Assembly (NCBI RefSeq): GCF_002075795.1
Contig: NZ_CP020472.1
Location: 1,719,001-1,783,000, forward strand
Length of the DNA stretch: 64,000 bases
Reading direction: 5' to 3'
DNA from: Shewanella japonica
GTDB lineage: Bacteria; Pseudomonadota; Gammaproteobacteria; Enterobacterales; Shewanellaceae
Shown here one piece after another: positions 45,122 to 55,472 of the stretch. The first letter of the stretch is position 1, and each line of letters starts with the position of its first letter. The notes beneath the pieces are model-generated. The model was not told the origin of the DNA, did not search any database, and saw nothing but the letters and a program-made list of their open reading frames with translations. A program made the position numbers and the translations under genes.

Positions 45122-46279
45122 ATGAATTTTAATTTCAACGAAGACCAACGCCAGTTCGCCGATCTCGCTCGTCAATTTGCTGCTGAAGAACTCACACCAT
45201 TTGCAGCAAAATGGGATGAAGAGCATTATTTTCCAAAAGATGTCATTAAAAAAGCGGGTGAATTAGGTTTTTGCTCATTGTACTCGCCAGAGTCAGAAGG
45301 TGGCATGGGGTTATCTCGCCTTGATGCTTCAATTATCTTCGAAGAATTATCCCAAGGTTGCACTGCAACAACCGCCATGTTGACCATTCATAATATGGCC
45401 ACATGGATGGTAACAACTTGGGGAACCGAAACCTTACGTCAGCAATGGTCTGAAGGTTTGACGACAGGACAATTATTAGCATCTTATTGCCTAACAGAAC
45501 CAGGTGCAGGTAGTGATGCCGCTTCTTTGCAAACCAAAGCGATTAAAGATGGCGATGATTACATCATTAATGGTTCGAAAATGTTTATTTCTGGCGCCGG
45601 TGAGACTGAGCTATTAGTTGTTATGTGCCGTACCGGTGACGCTGGTGCTAAAGGCATCTCAGCGATTGCGATTCCAGCTGATGCACCAGGCATCACATAC
45701 GGCAAAGCAGAAGAAAAAATGGGCTGGAACGCACAGCCAACTCGATTAATCAGTTTTGAAAATGTACGTGTGCCACAAGCCAACTTGTTAGGCGATGAAG
45801 GACAAGGGTTTACCTTTGCCATGAAGGGCCTTGATGGTGGTCGCATTAATATTGCGACTTGTTCAGTTGGCACTGCGCAAGCGGCATTAGAACGCGCGAC
45901 AGAATACATGAATGAGCGTAAGCAATTTGGTAAACCCATTGCCGCTTTTCAAGGATTACAATTTAAACTAGCGGATATGGCGACTGAGCTTGTTGCTGCA
46001 AGACAAATGGTACGTTTAGCCGCATTTAAACTTGATAACAATGACCCTGAAGCAACGGCTTATTGTGCTATGGGCAAACGTTTTGCCACCGATATTGGTT
46101 TTCAAGTGTGTGATAGTGCGTTGCAAATCCACGGTGGTTACGGATATATCCGTGAGTACCCATTGGAGCGACACTTTAGGGATGTTCGTGTTCATCAAAT
46201 ATTGGAAGGCACCAATGAAATCATGCGTTTGATCATTGCTCGCCGTTTATTAGATGAGAATTCACACGCAATTTTATAA
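45122..46279 (+). CDS. Acyl-CoA dehydrogenase (isobutyryl/2-methylbutyryl-CoA type)
   Basis: A 385-residue FAD enzyme that puts the first double bond into branched acyl-CoA. Seen: [19 protein letters not shown] near residue 120, a flavin-binding [10 protein letters not shown], and the C-terminal [36 protein letters not shown] pattern region, whose EGTNEI carries the usual catalytic Glu (split by me into [10 protein letters not shown] and ILEGTNEIM). The ATG at 45122 follows AAAAGGA; a longer frame is unsupported. It fits isobutyryl-CoA and 2-methylbutyryl-CoA as substrates from operon context. Confidence 0.92.
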   Translation: [385 protein letters not shown]

Positions 46280-46290
46280 GTTGCCAGCTT

Positions 46291-46311
46291 GCTCCGTTTC
46301 GATAACGGAGC
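46291..46311. other. Stem-loop between acyl-CoA dehydrogenase and enoyl-CoA hydratase genes
   Basis: GCTCCGTT and AACGGAGC form an 8-bp perfect stem with a 5-nt loop and no T-run. Probably an mRNA structure within the operon rather than a terminator. Confidence 0.5.
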
Positions 46312-46347
46312 ATTAACGCGCATGCACTATTGTTAAAGGATTAAATC

Positions 46348-47145
46348 ATGACGACGACAACTGCCCAAACAGGGCCCGCTATCGTAGAAACCATTGATGG
46401 TCATACCGCCATTTTGACCTTAAATAACCCGCCAGCAAACACCTGGACATCAGCCAGTTTGATGTTGCTTAAAGATATCGTATTACGCCTAAATCAAGAC
46501 AATAATATTTATGCGCTGGTGATTACAGGTCAAGGAGAGAAGTTTTTCTCAGCAGGTGCTGATTTAAAATTATTTGCCGACGGCGATAAAGGCAATGCTG
46601 CGACAATGGCCAAGTGTTTTGGAGAAGCATTTGAAACATTAAGCGCCTTTCGTGGCGTTTCTATTGCGGCTATCAATGGCTATGCCATGGGTGGCGGGCT
46701 AGAAGTGGCATTAGCGTGCGATTTACGTATTGCCGAGTCGCAAGCACAAATGGCCTTACCTGAAGCCACAGTCGGCTTGTTACCTTGTGCGGGCGGCACA
46801 CAAAACTTAACGGCTTTGGTCGGGGAAGGTTGGGCAAAAAGAATGATTCTATGCGGCGAGAGAATCGATGCAGCTAAAGCCCAAACGATTGGTTTAGTAG
46901 AAGAAGTGGTTGAACAAGGTCAATCATTAGCTGCTGCGATATCGCTTGCGGCAAAAGTGGCTCGTCAATCACCGAGCAGCGTGAAAGTATGTAAAACATT
47001 AATTCAAGCTGGAAGAGCCATGCCTCGCACCCAAGCTTTACCCTTAGAGCGTGAGTTGTTTGTAGGATTATTTGATACCGAAGATCAGGCTGAAGGCGTC
47101 AATGCCTTTTTGGATAAACGCACTGCAAATTGGAAGAATAACTAA
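46348..47145 (+). CDS. Enoyl-CoA hydratase/isomerase family protein
   Basis: A 265-residue crotonase-fold enzyme, expected to hydrate methacrylyl-CoA and tiglyl-CoA in valine and isoleucine degradation. Seen: KFFSAGADLKLF near residues 68-79 (oxyanion loop), AINGYAMGGGLEVALACDLRIA near 112-133 and the active-site region ALPEATVGLLPCAGGTQ. It overlaps the next gene by one base (TAATG), so the two are translationally coupled. Confidence 0.92.
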   Translation: MTTTTAQTGPAIVETIDGHTAILTLNNPPANTWTSASLMLLKDIVLRLNQDNNIYALVITGQGEKFFSAGADLKLFADGDKGNAATMAKCFGEAFETLSAFRGVSIAAINGYAMGGGLEVALACDLRIAESQAQMALPEATVGLLPCAGGTQNLTALVGEGWAKRMILCGERIDAAKAQTIGLVEEVVEQGQSLAAAISLAAKVARQSPSSVKVCKTLIQAGRAMPRTQALPLERELFVGLFDTEDQAEGVNAFLDKRTANWKNN

Positions 47146-48260
47146 TGAATCAAGATGTGATTTTTCAAACATTAGGAACACTATCAGGCAAGTCGATTGG
47201 TGTGGTTACGCTTAATATTGAAAAAGCGTTAAATTCACTGAATCTTGGTATGGTTCAAGCAATGACTAAGCAGTTATTAGCTTGGCAGCAAGACAATGAT
47301 ATTGCTTTTGTTGTACTCGATGGCGCTGGTGAGAAAGCTTTTTGTGCTGGTGGTGATGTCAGAGCTATCTATCATGCTTCTAGGGCTAACCCTCAATCAA
47401 TGACTCAAGAAGCGTGTGACTTTTTTAGCGAAGAATACCAACTTGACTACCTATTACATCAGTACGGAAAGCCTGTATTAGTGTGGGGAGATGGAATTGT
47501 GATGGGCGGCGGCTTAGGACTTATGGCTGGCGGCAGCCACCGAGTGTTAACTGAGCGAAGCCGTATTGCAATGCCCGAAATTACCATTGGTTTATATCCA
47601 GATGTTGGCGGTAGTTACTTCCTTAATAGAATGCCTGGTAAAACAGGATTATTCTTGGGATTAACGGCTTACAACATGACCGCTGCTGATGCCCATTACG
47701 TCGGATTAGGCAATCACTTTTTAAGTAGTGATGATAAAGAACCCTTGTTTGATGCTATAGCTGAAGTAAGTTGGAGTGATGATGTTGCTTTAAATCACTT
47801 ACAACTAAGTGATTTACTTAATTCAATGCAGGAAAACGCGACGGCGAGTATGGGCGATAGTCTGCTAGCACAATATCAAGTTGAAATTGATCAACTTATG
47901 AGCGGTGAAATCGAAGAAGTGCATCATCAAATTTCAAGTTTAGATACTGAACTTGATTGGCTAAAGCGCGCACAAAAAACGGCATTAGCAGGTAGCCCGT
48001 TAAGTTGGTTTTTAATTTTTGCTCAAGCCAGTATCGGTAAAGATAAAACCTTAGCTGAGTGCTTTAAATGGGAATTAGGCATCAGTGTTAATTGCTGTTC
48101 TTACGGTGATTTTTGTGAAGGGATACGAGCACTGTTAATCGATAAAGATCGAAATCCACAATGGCGTTTTCCTCACGCAAGTGATGTGACACCAGAGGCG
48201 GTGACGCAGCTATTAACGTCACCTTGGAATAATGACAATCACCCATTAAAAGACATGTAA
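47145..48260 (+). CDS. 3-hydroxyisobutyryl-CoA hydrolase
   Basis: A 371-residue crotonase-superfamily thioesterase that releases 3-hydroxyisobutyrate from its CoA ester in valine catabolism. Seen: KAFCAGGDVRAIYHAS near residues 66-81, GDGIVMGGGLGLMAGGSHRV and MPEITIGLYPDVGGSYFLNR, the features that separate these hydrolases from ordinary hydratases, plus the longer C-terminal region. Starts one base inside the preceding stop codon. mmsB follows 12 bp downstream. Confidence 0.93.
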   Translation: MNQDVIFQTLGTLSGKSIGVVTLNIEKALNSLNLGMVQAMTKQLLAWQQDNDIAFVVLDGAGEKAFCAGGDVRAIYHASRANPQSMTQEACDFFSEEYQLDYLLHQYGKPVLVWGDGIVMGGGLGLMAGGSHRVLTERSRIAMPEITIGLYPDVGGSYFLNRMPGKTGLFLGLTAYNMTAADAHYVGLGNHFLSSDDKEPLFDAIAEVSWSDDVALNHLQLSDLLNSMQENATASMGDSLLAQYQVEIDQLMSGEIEEVHHQISSLDTELDWLKRAQKTALAGSPLSWFLIFAQASIGKDKTLAECFKWELGISVNCCSYGDFCEGIRALLIDKDRNPQWRFPHASDVTPEAVTQLLTSPWNNDNHPLKDM

Positions 48261-48272
48261 AAGGACATTATT

Positions 48273-49181
48273 ATGGCAACTGTGGCATTTATTGGACTCG
48301 GTAATATGGGTGGCCCTATGGCTGTAAACTTAATTAAAGCAGGCATGACCGTGACTGTTTTTGATTTGGTTCCTGCAGCGGTAGATGCACTCACATCTCA
48401 AGGTGCGCTTAGTGCCAAAACTGCCTGTGGCGCTGCGGCTTCGGCAGACTTTGTGATAACTATGTTGCCTGCTGGAAAGCATGTCCATAGTTTGTATATT
48501 GGCGATGCTGACAATAAAGGATTGTTGGATGTTGTAGCAGAAGGCGCAGTGTTAATTGATTGTTCTACCATTGATGCTGGCACTGCGCAAACAGTGGGGG
48601 CACACGCGAAAGCAAAAGGCATTGAGTTTATGGATGCGCCTGTATCTGGTGGCACAGCTGGCGCCGCAGCGGGCACATTAACCTTTATTTGTGGTGGCTC
48701 AGATAACGCGTATCAAAAAGCACAAACGGTATTAACTGTGATGGGGGCAAACATATTCCACGCAGGAGCAACGGGTGCAGGTCAAATAGCTAAAATTTGT
48801 AATAACATGCTGTTATCGGTATTGATGGTCGGTACGAGTGAATCTTTGCAATTGGGTATTGATAATGGTTTAGACCCTAAAGTGTTATCTGATATCATGA
48901 AAGTCAGTAGCGGTGGTAACTGGACTTTAGAGAAATATAATCCTTGTCCAGATGTCATGGACAATGTGCCATCATCAAATGATTACCAAGGCGGATTTAT
49001 GGTTGATTTGATGGTGAAAGATTTAGGCTTGTCTCAGCAAGCATCATTGGCGTCAAATTCTAGTACGCCGATGGGAGCATTAGCACGTAGTTTATATGTA
49101 AACCATGCAAGGCAAGGTAATGGCCGCCGCGATTTTTCAAGTATATTTGAGCAGTTTGCTCAAGCGGATAAGAAATCATAA
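48273..49181 (+). CDS. mmsB: 3-hydroxyisobutyrate dehydrogenase MmsB
   Basis: A 302-residue beta-hydroxyacid dehydrogenase oxidising 3-hydroxyisobutyrate to methylmalonate semialdehyde, the substrate of MmsA. Seen: NAD-binding FIGLGNMGGPMAVNLIKAG at the N-terminus, substrate motif DAPVSGGTAGAAAGTL near residue 120, and catalytic Lys in GAGQIAKICNN near residue 171. AAAGGA lies before the ATG. Tight operon spacing on both sides. Confidence 0.95.
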   Translation: MATVAFIGLGNMGGPMAVNLIKAGMTVTVFDLVPAAVDALTSQGALSAKTACGAAASADFVITMLPAGKHVHSLYIGDADNKGLLDVVAEGAVLIDCSTIDAGTAQTVGAHAKAKGIEFMDAPVSGGTAGAAAGTLTFICGGSDNAYQKAQTVLTVMGANIFHAGATGAGQIAKICNNMLLSVLMVGTSESLQLGIDNGLDPKVLSDIMKVSSGGNWTLEKYNPCPDVMDNVPSSNDYQGGFMVDLMVKDLGLSQQASLASNSSTPMGALARSLYVNHARQGNGRRDFSSIFEQFAQADKKS

Positions 49182-49217
49182 CGATTGATTTTAATAAATT
49201 AAGAAAGGATCCAGTTA

Positions 49218-49976
49218 ATGGAAATTAAAGATAAAGTTGTTGTCATTACTGGCGGAGCAGGTGGATTAGGGCTAGCGATGGCGCAAGAGTTTGCCTCTCA
49301 AGGCGCAAGACTTGCACTTATCGATGTTGATCAAGAAAAATTAGAGCGTGCTTGTGCTGATTTAGGAGCGACAACAGAAGTACAAGGTTATGCCTTAGAC
49401 ATTACTGATGAAGAAGACGTCGTGGCAGGTTTTAACTATATCCTTGAAGATTTTGGTCAAGTGAACGTATTAGTTAACAATGCAGGTATTCTTCGTGATG
49501 GGATGATGATTAAAGCAAAAGAAGGCCTTGTGACTGACCGTATGTCTTTTGAGCAATTTCAATCGGTCATCAATGTCAACTTAACAGGGACTTTCTTGTG
49601 TGGGCGTGAAGCGGCTGCAGCGATGATTCATTCAAAGCAAGCAGGGGTAATTATTAATATCTCTAGTATTGCTAAGGCAGGTAATATTGGTCAGTCAAAT
49701 TATTCTGCATCTAAAGCTGGTGTTGCAGCAATGAGTGTTGGTTGGTCTAAAGAACTTGCGCGTTATAACATCAGAAGCGCCGCAGTTGCGCCAGGTGTAA
49801 TAGCAACAGAAATGACCGCTGGTATGAAACCAGAAGCCTTGGAGCGTCTTGAAAAAATGGTGCCAGTTGGGCGTTTAGGTCAAGCACAAGAAGTGGCTGC
49901 AACAGTTAAGTTTATTGTTGAAAATGATTATGTAAATGGCCGCGTTTTTGAAATTGATGGCGGTTTAAGCATGTAA
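49218..49976 (+). CDS. SDR family 3-hydroxyacyl-CoA dehydrogenase-type protein
   Basis: A 252-residue classical SDR. Seen: TGGAGGLGLAMAQEFA near residues 11-26, VNNAGILRDGM, catalytic Ser in INISSIAKAGN, and YSASK. As last gene of the operon it probably oxidises 3-hydroxy-2-methylbutyryl-CoA in isoleucine breakdown (the role called ivdG in Shewanella). AGAAAGGA precedes the start; a strong terminator follows. Confidence 0.88.
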   Translation: MEIKDKVVVITGGAGGLGLAMAQEFASQGARLALIDVDQEKLERACADLGATTEVQGYALDITDEEDVVAGFNYILEDFGQVNVLVNNAGILRDGMMIKAKEGLVTDRMSFEQFQSVINVNLTGTFLCGREAAAAMIHSKQAGVIINISSIAKAGNIGQSNYSASKAGVAAMSVGWSKELARYNIRSAAVAPGVIATEMTAGMKPEALERLEKMVPVGRLGQAQEVAATVKFIVENDYVNGRVFEIDGGLSM

Positions 49977-49994
49977 TTGCTACTGATTCAGACT

Positions 49995-50025
49995 AAAGCC
50001 AACCCGTTAATGGTTGGCTTTTTTA
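49995..50025 (+). terminator. Rho-independent terminator of the branched-chain operon
   Basis: AAAGCCAACC pairs with GGTTGGCTTT around a 7-nt loop, ending in six T, 19 bp after the last stop codon. Confidence 0.9.
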
Positions 50026-50113
50026 TTGCTGCGATTATTGTTACCATCTTGGCGAGTGTTATTGACAACTCTTTTTTCAGGGTATTTCACAGAATAATTA
50101 AAGGGATTGCGAA

Positions 50114-50344
50114 ATGGATAGGCTAGAAAAAGCAATGAAGCTAACCATGCTCACAGTGGGAATTGCTGGTATTGCCGTGATTTATTTTGGCTTCTTTTAT
50201 CTGCAATACAATGCTGAATTAGGCATGACAATGCCGTGGTATTTTTTGATCTCTCCTTGGGTGTGTGTTTATTTTGGACTAAGTGAACAACAACAAAGCG
50301 CCACTATTGCCTGGTTTACTCGAAAATTCACCGCAAAGAAATAG
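50114..50344 (+). CDS. Small two-helix membrane protein, function unknown
   Basis: A 76-residue protein with two hydrophobic segments (about 11-30 and 40-57) and a polar, basic C-terminus ending TRKFTAKK. AAAGGGA lies well placed before the ATG, and the gene sits between a terminator and the ybiT promoter, which supports it being real. No family recognised. Confidence 0.65.
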   Translation: MDRLEKAMKLTMLTVGIAGIAVIYFGFFYLQYNAELGMTMPWYFLISPWVCVYFGLSEQQQSATIAWFTRKFTAKK

Positions 50345-50470
50345 TCTGTTATTCCCTTCATTCTTCAGTTACTGACTGGTTCTGACCTTCAATATTCCCC
50401 ATCTGTCTTTTTTGACTTAATAAATTCATGGAATTTCGCCTGATTTATGGCGCCTTGTGGCTAAGTTAAG

Positions 50471-50498
50471 TTGAAAAAATAAGCTGAAATGCTATAGT
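50471..50498 (+). promoter_or_regulatory. Sigma-70 promoter of ybiT
   Basis: TTGAAA, 16-bp spacer, TATAGT. The expected start point near 50505 gives a leader of about 150 nt. Confidence 0.65.
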
Positions 50499-50546
50499 AC
50501 GCCGCCTATTTAATATGGCCATGCTTAACTAATTAAGGGTGGCTAG

Positions 50547-50629
50547 AAACCAGTGCTAACTGAGCAATAACCGCTATACTCGTTGAACGTTATAGCCGTT
50601 ACATAATTCGGCACTGGTTTTTTGTTTTT
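50547..50629 (+). promoter_or_regulatory. Terminator-like leader hairpin upstream of ybiT (possible attenuator)
   Basis: AAACCAGTGC (50547-50556) pairs with GCACTGGTTT (50611-50620), followed by TTTGTTTTT. Inside, AACCGCTATA and TATAGCCGTT pair with one mismatch. The whole has the form of an intrinsic terminator placed before the coding region. It could be an attenuator or the 3' end of a small RNA. Confidence 0.6.
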
Positions 50630-50657
50630 ATCATAACTTGAATTTTGGAATCTCATT

Positions 50658-52253
50658 TTGATTACTACAGCTAACATCACCATGCAGTTTGGTTCAAAGC
50701 CTCTGTTTGAAAATATCTCAGTTAAATTCGGTGGCGGTAACCGCTACGGTCTTATCGGAGCCAATGGTTGTGGTAAATCCACCTTCATGAAAATCCTAAC
50801 TGGTGACCTTGAGCCGTCAAGCGGCAATGTGTCAATTGATCCAGGCGAGCGCATGGGTAAGTTGAACCAGGATCAGTTTGCATATGAAGCTTATTCAGTG
50901 GTTGATACTGTGATCATGGGTCATAAAGAGCTATGGGAAGTTAAGCAAGAGCGTGATCGTATCTACTCTTTACCAGAAATGAGTGAAGAAGACGGCATCA
51001 AAGTGGCTGAACTTGAAATGCAGTTTGCCGAAATGGACGGTTACACTGCTGAATCTCGTGCTGGTGACTTACTGATGGGCGTCGGTATTGGTGTTGACCA
51101 ACACTTTGGCTTAATGAGTGAAATTGCACCAGGTTTCAAATTACGTGTGCTACTTGCACAAGCCTTGCTCTCAGACCCAGATGTATTATTACTTGATGAA
51201 CCAACCAACAACTTGGACATCGATACCATTCGCTGGTTACAAGAAATGCTAAACCAACGTAATAGCACCATGGTGATTATTTCGCATGATAGATATTTCT
51301 TGAACTCTGTATGTACCCATATGGCAGATATCGATTACGGTGAACTACGTGTTTACCCTGGTAACTACGATGAATACATGATGGCAGCGCAGCAAGCTCG
51401 TGAGCGTCTGCAGTCAGATAATGCCAAGAAGAAAGCACAAATTGCAGAGCTTCAAGGCTTCGTTGCTCGTTTCTCGGCTAACGCATCTAAAGCAAAGCAA
51501 GCTACATCGCGTGCTAAGCAGATCGATAAGATTAAAATTGAAGAAGTTAAAGCGTCTAGCCGTGTTAATCCGTTTATTCGTTTCGAACAAGAGAAGAAAT
51601 TGTTCCGTAATGCATTAGTGGTTGAGCAGTTAGCTAAAGGCTTTGACGAAACGCCGTTATTCTCTGGTTTTGACATGATGGCTGAAGTTGGCGAGCGAAT
51701 TGCTATTTTGGGTGAAAATGGCGTGGGTAAAACCACCTTGTTACGTACCTTAGTCCATGATTTACCACAAGATGCGGGTACGATTCAATGGTCAGAAAAT
51801 TCAAACATTGGTTATTATGCACAGGATCACGAAGCTGATTTTGCTAATGATATGACCTTGTTTGATTGGATGAGCCAATGGCGTAAGCCAGAAGATGACG
51901 ACCAAACAGTACGTGGTATTTTAGGACGTATGTTATTTGGTTCTGACGATATTAAAAAGTCAGTAAAAGTCTTATCTGGTGGTGAAAAAGGTCGCATGTA
52001 TTTTGGTAAGCTTATTATGCAAAAGCCAAATATCTTGCTGCTTGATGAACCAACTAACCACATGGATATGGAATCAATTGAGTCATTAAACAACGCGTTA
52101 GAAATGTATGAAGGTACGTTGTTGTTTGTATCTCATGACCGTGCGTTTGTATCATCTCTTGCTACTCGTATTCTTGAAGTGACGCCACAAGGCATTAATG
52201 ACTTCAAAGGAACTTATGATGAGTTCTTAGCAAGTAAAGGCGTTGAAGGTTAA
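50658..52253 (+). CDS. ybiT: ABC-F family ATPase YbiT
   Basis: A 531-residue ABC-F protein: two ATPase domains, no membrane helices, acting on the ribosome. Seen: first Walker A GANGCGKS near 35-42 and Walker [12 protein letters not shown]; second Walker A GENGVGKT, signature LSGGEKGRM and Walker [12 protein letters not shown]; the linker between (about 240-310) is Lys/Ala-rich and helical. It begins [19 protein letters not shown] like E. coli YbiT. The start is TTG at 50658 with TTGGAA upstream; no ATG fits. The structured leader suggests control at transcription or translation level. Confidence 0.92.
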   Translation: MITTANITMQFGSKPLFENISVKFGGGNRYGLIGANGCGKSTFMKILTGDLEPSSGNVSIDPGERMGKLNQDQFAYEAYSVVDTVIMGHKELWEVKQERDRIYSLPEMSEEDGIKVAELEMQFAEMDGYTAESRAGDLLMGVGIGVDQHFGLMSEIAPGFKLRVLLAQALLSDPDVLLLDEPTNNLDIDTIRWLQEMLNQRNSTMVIISHDRYFLNSVCTHMADIDYGELRVYPGNYDEYMMAAQQARERLQSDNAKKKAQIAELQGFVARFSANASKAKQATSRAKQIDKIKIEEVKASSRVNPFIRFEQEKKLFRNALVVEQLAKGFDETPLFSGFDMMAEVGERIAILGENGVGKTTLLRTLVHDLPQDAGTIQWSENSNIGYYAQDHEADFANDMTLFDWMSQWRKPEDDDQTVRGILGRMLFGSDDIKKSVKVLSGGEKGRMYFGKLIMQKPNILLLDEPTNHMDMESIESLNNALEMYEGTLLFVSHDRAFVSSLATRILEVTPQGINDFKGTYDEFLASKGVEG

Positions 52254-52280
52254 GCTAAAGCTTTTATTTAAATAGCCGAT

Positions 52281-52320
52281 AAACCTGTAATACTCATATA
52301 GAGTTTTACAGGTTTTTTTT
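52281..52320 (+). terminator. Rho-independent terminator of ybiT
   Basis: AAACCTGTAA pairs with TTACAGGTTT, with an inner ACTC/GAGT stem, then eight T in all. Confidence 0.9.
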
Positions 52321-52438
52321 TGCGCGAACGATATTCTCATACTAATTTGAAAAGAAATTAAGTCGCCTTAGTTACATCAAAGCATGTAATTTATTGCGAT
52401 AAATTGCATGGAGCACTTACTCTAAGGGTAAAGATACA

Positions 52439-54430
52439 ATGAAATGGATTACCGATCTAAAAACGCTACATAAACTGCTATTGCTAATTGTCCCGCCTCT
52501 GCTGATTTGTTTGATTTATGGTGGCATGTTTGTTCACAATAAATATGAAACTAAATCAGAATTAAATACGGTACTTTCGTTAACTGAGCTTGCTGTAATT
52601 AATAGTGCATTAGTCCATGAGTTACAAAAAGAGCGTGGCATGAGTGCCGGCTATATTGGTTCACAAGGACAATCATTTGCCGATGCGCTACCTCAGCAGC
52701 GTGGGATGTCTGATAGACAAATAAGTCGTTTTAATAGCATTCCAAATGTTGATGATTTTCCTGTTCAGATTAGTGCTACCTTGAGACAAATTAGCAACCA
52801 GTTGCAGCAATTGCAGTCAATGAGACGTTCTGTTGATTCATTGACGGTTACGGTTGCTGATGAAGTGAAGTATTACACAGGTTTAAATACGGCATTGTTA
52901 TCGGTTGTTGATGAAACGGCAATGCAAAGCACTGACAGTGAATTATCACTCAAGTTGGCATCATTTGGTGCGTTTTTACAGTTAAAAGAACGTGCAGGTA
53001 TTGAGCGTGCTGTACTTAGCACAACCTTCGGCCAACAAGGGTTTAAAGATGGCGTTTTTAGCCGGTTTGTCACTTTAGTGTCTGAACAAAATACTTATGG
53101 TGAACGCTTTAAGGCGTTAGCGACTCCAGATTGGATATCGCAATTTGAACAAGTTTCACGATCTCGAGAAGAGTCAGCGGTGCAGCAATTACGTGATATC
53201 GCTTATTCTCAAGACGTCACTCATATCAGCGCCCAAAATCCGGAAACTTGGTTTAGTACTTCTACAGCAAGAATTAACGTGCTAACTGACTTTGAACATT
53301 TCTTAGCTGATGATTTGATTAAGTTAACTAAACTAAGATTGGATTCAGCCAACCAAATGATGTGGACATCATTACTCGCATTAACAATATCGATAATATT
53401 GCTAGCATGGTTGAGTTTATCAGTGTCTAATTACTTGAATAAGAGCTTGAGTCACTTATTTGAGAAAGTCACCCATGCGGGTAACCATTTTGATTTAAGC
53501 ACGCGGATTGAGCACAAATCTGCAGATGAATTCGGCCAATTGTCAGCCGCCTTTAATGCCATGATGACTGACTTTGAAACGATAATTGCTCAAGTTAGAC
53601 AAAGTGCTTCGCAAGTGGTGAGTGTGGTTGAGCAAGTTAATGGTCATACTCAGACCATGAAGCAAGATGTTGAACTTGGCTACCAAGAGGCAGAGCAAGT
53701 GGCTTCGGCTATGACTGAGATGAGTGCAACAGTCACTCAAATTGCGGCTAATGCGGTGCAAGCATCAGATGCATCTACGTCTGCCAATAAAGAGGCACAT
53801 ATTGGTAATAAGGGTGTTTCACAAACGACGGTATCGATAAAACATCTTGCCAGCGAAATCAATGAAGCCTCAAATGCGATCGAGACATTAGATCAAGATG
53901 TACAATCTATTGCGACTATTTTGGATGTCATTAGCGCGATTTCAGAGCAAACTAACTTACTGGCACTTAACGCGGCCATTGAAGCGGCAAGAGCGGGAGA
54001 GCAAGGACGAGGCTTTGCTGTTGTGGCTGATGAAGTCAGAACCTTAGCGCAACGAACACAATCATCAACGGATGATATCAAGCGGATGACTGATAGGCTT
54101 AAATCAGGTGCTCAGTTAGCCGTTAAAACTATGCAACGTGGCATGGTCAGTGCTGATGAAAGCGTTATTGAAGTTGAAAATGCGGGCAAAGAGTTGAAAC
54201 AAATTGTGGCGGATGTTGATGTTATTGACAGTATGAATCAACAAATTGCTTCAGCAACTCATGAACAAGCAGCTGTTGCCGAAGAAGTGAATCAAAATGC
54301 GATGAAAATCAGTGAGATTTATAATCAAACTCAAGAAATTGCTAATGCGTTAAGTCAGCTCAATGAAACCTTACTTGAAGATGCTGCAGCGATGTCAGAA
54401 CAAGTTCAGAAATTTACTCTAACCCAGTAA
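52439..54430 (+). CDS. Methyl-accepting chemotaxis protein with NIT sensor domain
   Basis: A 663-residue chemoreceptor. Seen: first membrane helix near residues 13-32, a periplasmic NIT-type sensor ([19 protein letters not shown] near 59-77, typical of nitrate/nitrite-sensing domains), second helix near 303-325, HAMP domain, and a signalling domain whose hairpin tip reads [20 protein letters not shown] followed by [15 protein letters not shown]. The ligand may be nitrate, nitrite or another small molecule; this is a family inference. Single gene with its own terminator. Its ribosome site is weak. Confidence 0.93.
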   Translation: MKWITDLKTLHKLLLLIVPPLLICLIYGGMFVHNKYETKSELNTVLSLTELAVINSALVHELQKERGMSAGYIGSQGQSFADALPQQRGMSDRQISRFNSIPNVDDFPVQISATLRQISNQLQQLQSMRRSVDSLTVTVADEVKYYTGLNTALLSVVDETAMQSTDSELSLKLASFGAFLQLKERAGIERAVLSTTFGQQGFKDGVFSRFVTLVSEQNTYGERFKALATPDWISQFEQVSRSREESAVQQLRDIAYSQDVTHISAQNPETWFSTSTARINVLTDFEHFLADDLIKLTKLRLDSANQMMWTSLLALTISIILLAWLSLSVSNYLNKSLSHLFEKVTHAGNHFDLSTRIEHKSADEFGQLSAAFNAMMTDFETIIAQVRQSASQVVSVVEQVNGHTQTMKQDVELGYQEAEQVASAMTEMSATVTQIAANAVQASDASTSANKEAHIGNKGVSQTTVSIKHLASEINEASNAIETLDQDVQSIATILDVISAISEQTNLLALNAAIEAARAGEQGRGFAVVADEVRTLAQRTQSSTDDIKRMTDRLKSGAQLAVKTMQRGMVSADESVIEVENAGKELKQIVADVDVIDSMNQQIASATHEQAAVAEEVNQNAMKISEIYNQTQEIANALSQLNETLLEDAAAMSEQVQKFTLTQ

Positions 54431-54473
54431 TAATCGCATTGAGTATTGTTTAAATTAAGAAAAATTGACGTAA

Positions 54474-54504
54474 CAAAGGCCGGCACTTGTTGTCGGCTTT
54501 TTTT
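54474..54504 (+). terminator. Rho-independent terminator of the chemoreceptor gene
   Basis: AAAGGCCGGC and GTCGGCTTT form an imperfect stem around ACTTGTT, followed by seven T. Confidence 0.75.
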
Positions 54505-54701
54505 ATTTACACCATTTTATGTAAACAAATTCAGAAAAAGCTAATGTATTCTAGATTTTGATAATAAAAGGCATTAAGGTTGCTGAAATTAAGGCAAGTG
54601 CTTACATATACACTCAAAATGTACTATAGAAGAAGGTGCAATACGCTATAAAGGAATCGGTTTAATACGGTATTGGGCATTTAAAAACGGATTAAGTTTA
54701 A

Positions 54702-55472
54702 ATGGATTATTTAACGACAAACAAACAGGCTTGGAATGAAAGAGCAAAAGTGCACTTTGACTCATCGTTTTATGATGTTCCAAGCTTTCTTGCTGGCGAA
54801 ACCTCACTGACTGAAATTGAGCTCGCAGAACTCAATGATGTTGCGGATAAGTCGTTATTACATCTTCAGTGTCATTTTGGGTTAGATACGCTGTCATGGG
54901 CAAGAAGAGGGGCTAAAGTGACTGGTGTTGATTTATCAAATACTGCCATTGATAAAGCGAATGAGCTGGCTAAACAATGCCAAATAAGCGCTGATTTTGT
55001 TTGCTCAGATGTTTATAGCTATTCAGCTGATAGTCAGCATAGTTTTGATATTGTCTTCACCTCGTTTGGTGCTATTTGTTGGCTGCCTTGTTTGACCCAG
55101 TGGGCAAAAGTGATAGCAGATAATTTAACATCCGGTGGCACCTTTTATATGGCTGAATTTCATCCTGTACAGGATGTGTTAGAGGGGTATCCGTATTTTC
55201 ATCAATCCAAGCCAGATATTGTCACTGAAGGCAGTTATACAGATGTAGAAGATGATACACCGCAGACGATGGTGACTTGGGCACATTCATTGGGAGAAGT
55301 GATTAACGCTTTGATTCAAGCTGGTATTCGCATTGATAGCGTCAATGAATATCCTTATAGCCCTTATAATTGCTTTGAAAACTTAATTGAGCAGCAACCA
55401 AACCAGTTTCACTCTATTGTAAAAGGCCAATCAATTCCTTTGGTGTTTTCTATAAAAGGAACAAAAACGTAA
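54702..55472 (+). CDS. Class I SAM-dependent methyltransferase
   Basis: A 256-residue methyltransferase. Seen: LHLQCHFGLDTLSWARRGAKVTGVDLS near residues 52-79 as the SAM-binding motif I and acidic strand 2, DIVFTSFGAICWLPCLTQWAKVI, and FYMAEFHP. Substrate unknown; the family includes small-molecule methyltransferases. Its stop codon abuts the next start with no gap, so the two are coupled. Confidence 0.85.
   Translation: MDYLTTNKQAWNERAKVHFDSSFYDVPSFLAGETSLTEIELAELNDVADKSLLHLQCHFGLDTLSWARRGAKVTGVDLSNTAIDKANELAKQCQISADFVCSDVYSYSADSQHSFDIVFTSFGAICWLPCLTQWAKVIADNLTSGGTFYMAEFHPVQDVLEGYPYFHQSKPDIVTEGSYTDVEDDTPQTMVTWAHSLGEVINALIQAGIRIDSVNEYPYSPYNCFENLIEQQPNQFHSIVKGQSIPLVFSIKGTKT

Larger units (their letters stand above)
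50345..50657. other. ybiT promoter and structured 5' leader region
   Basis: The 313 bp contain a good sigma-70 promoter and a leader of about 150 nt with a terminator-like hairpin ending about 30 bases before the ybiT start. A five-codon frame (MAMLN) at 50515-50532 lies in the leader but has no ribosome site. Confidence 0.65.

Noticed and set aside
50515..50532. MAMLN five-codon frame in the ybiT leader as a leader peptide
   Set aside because: No ribosome site and no codon pattern suggesting stalling; kept only as a possibility within the leader.
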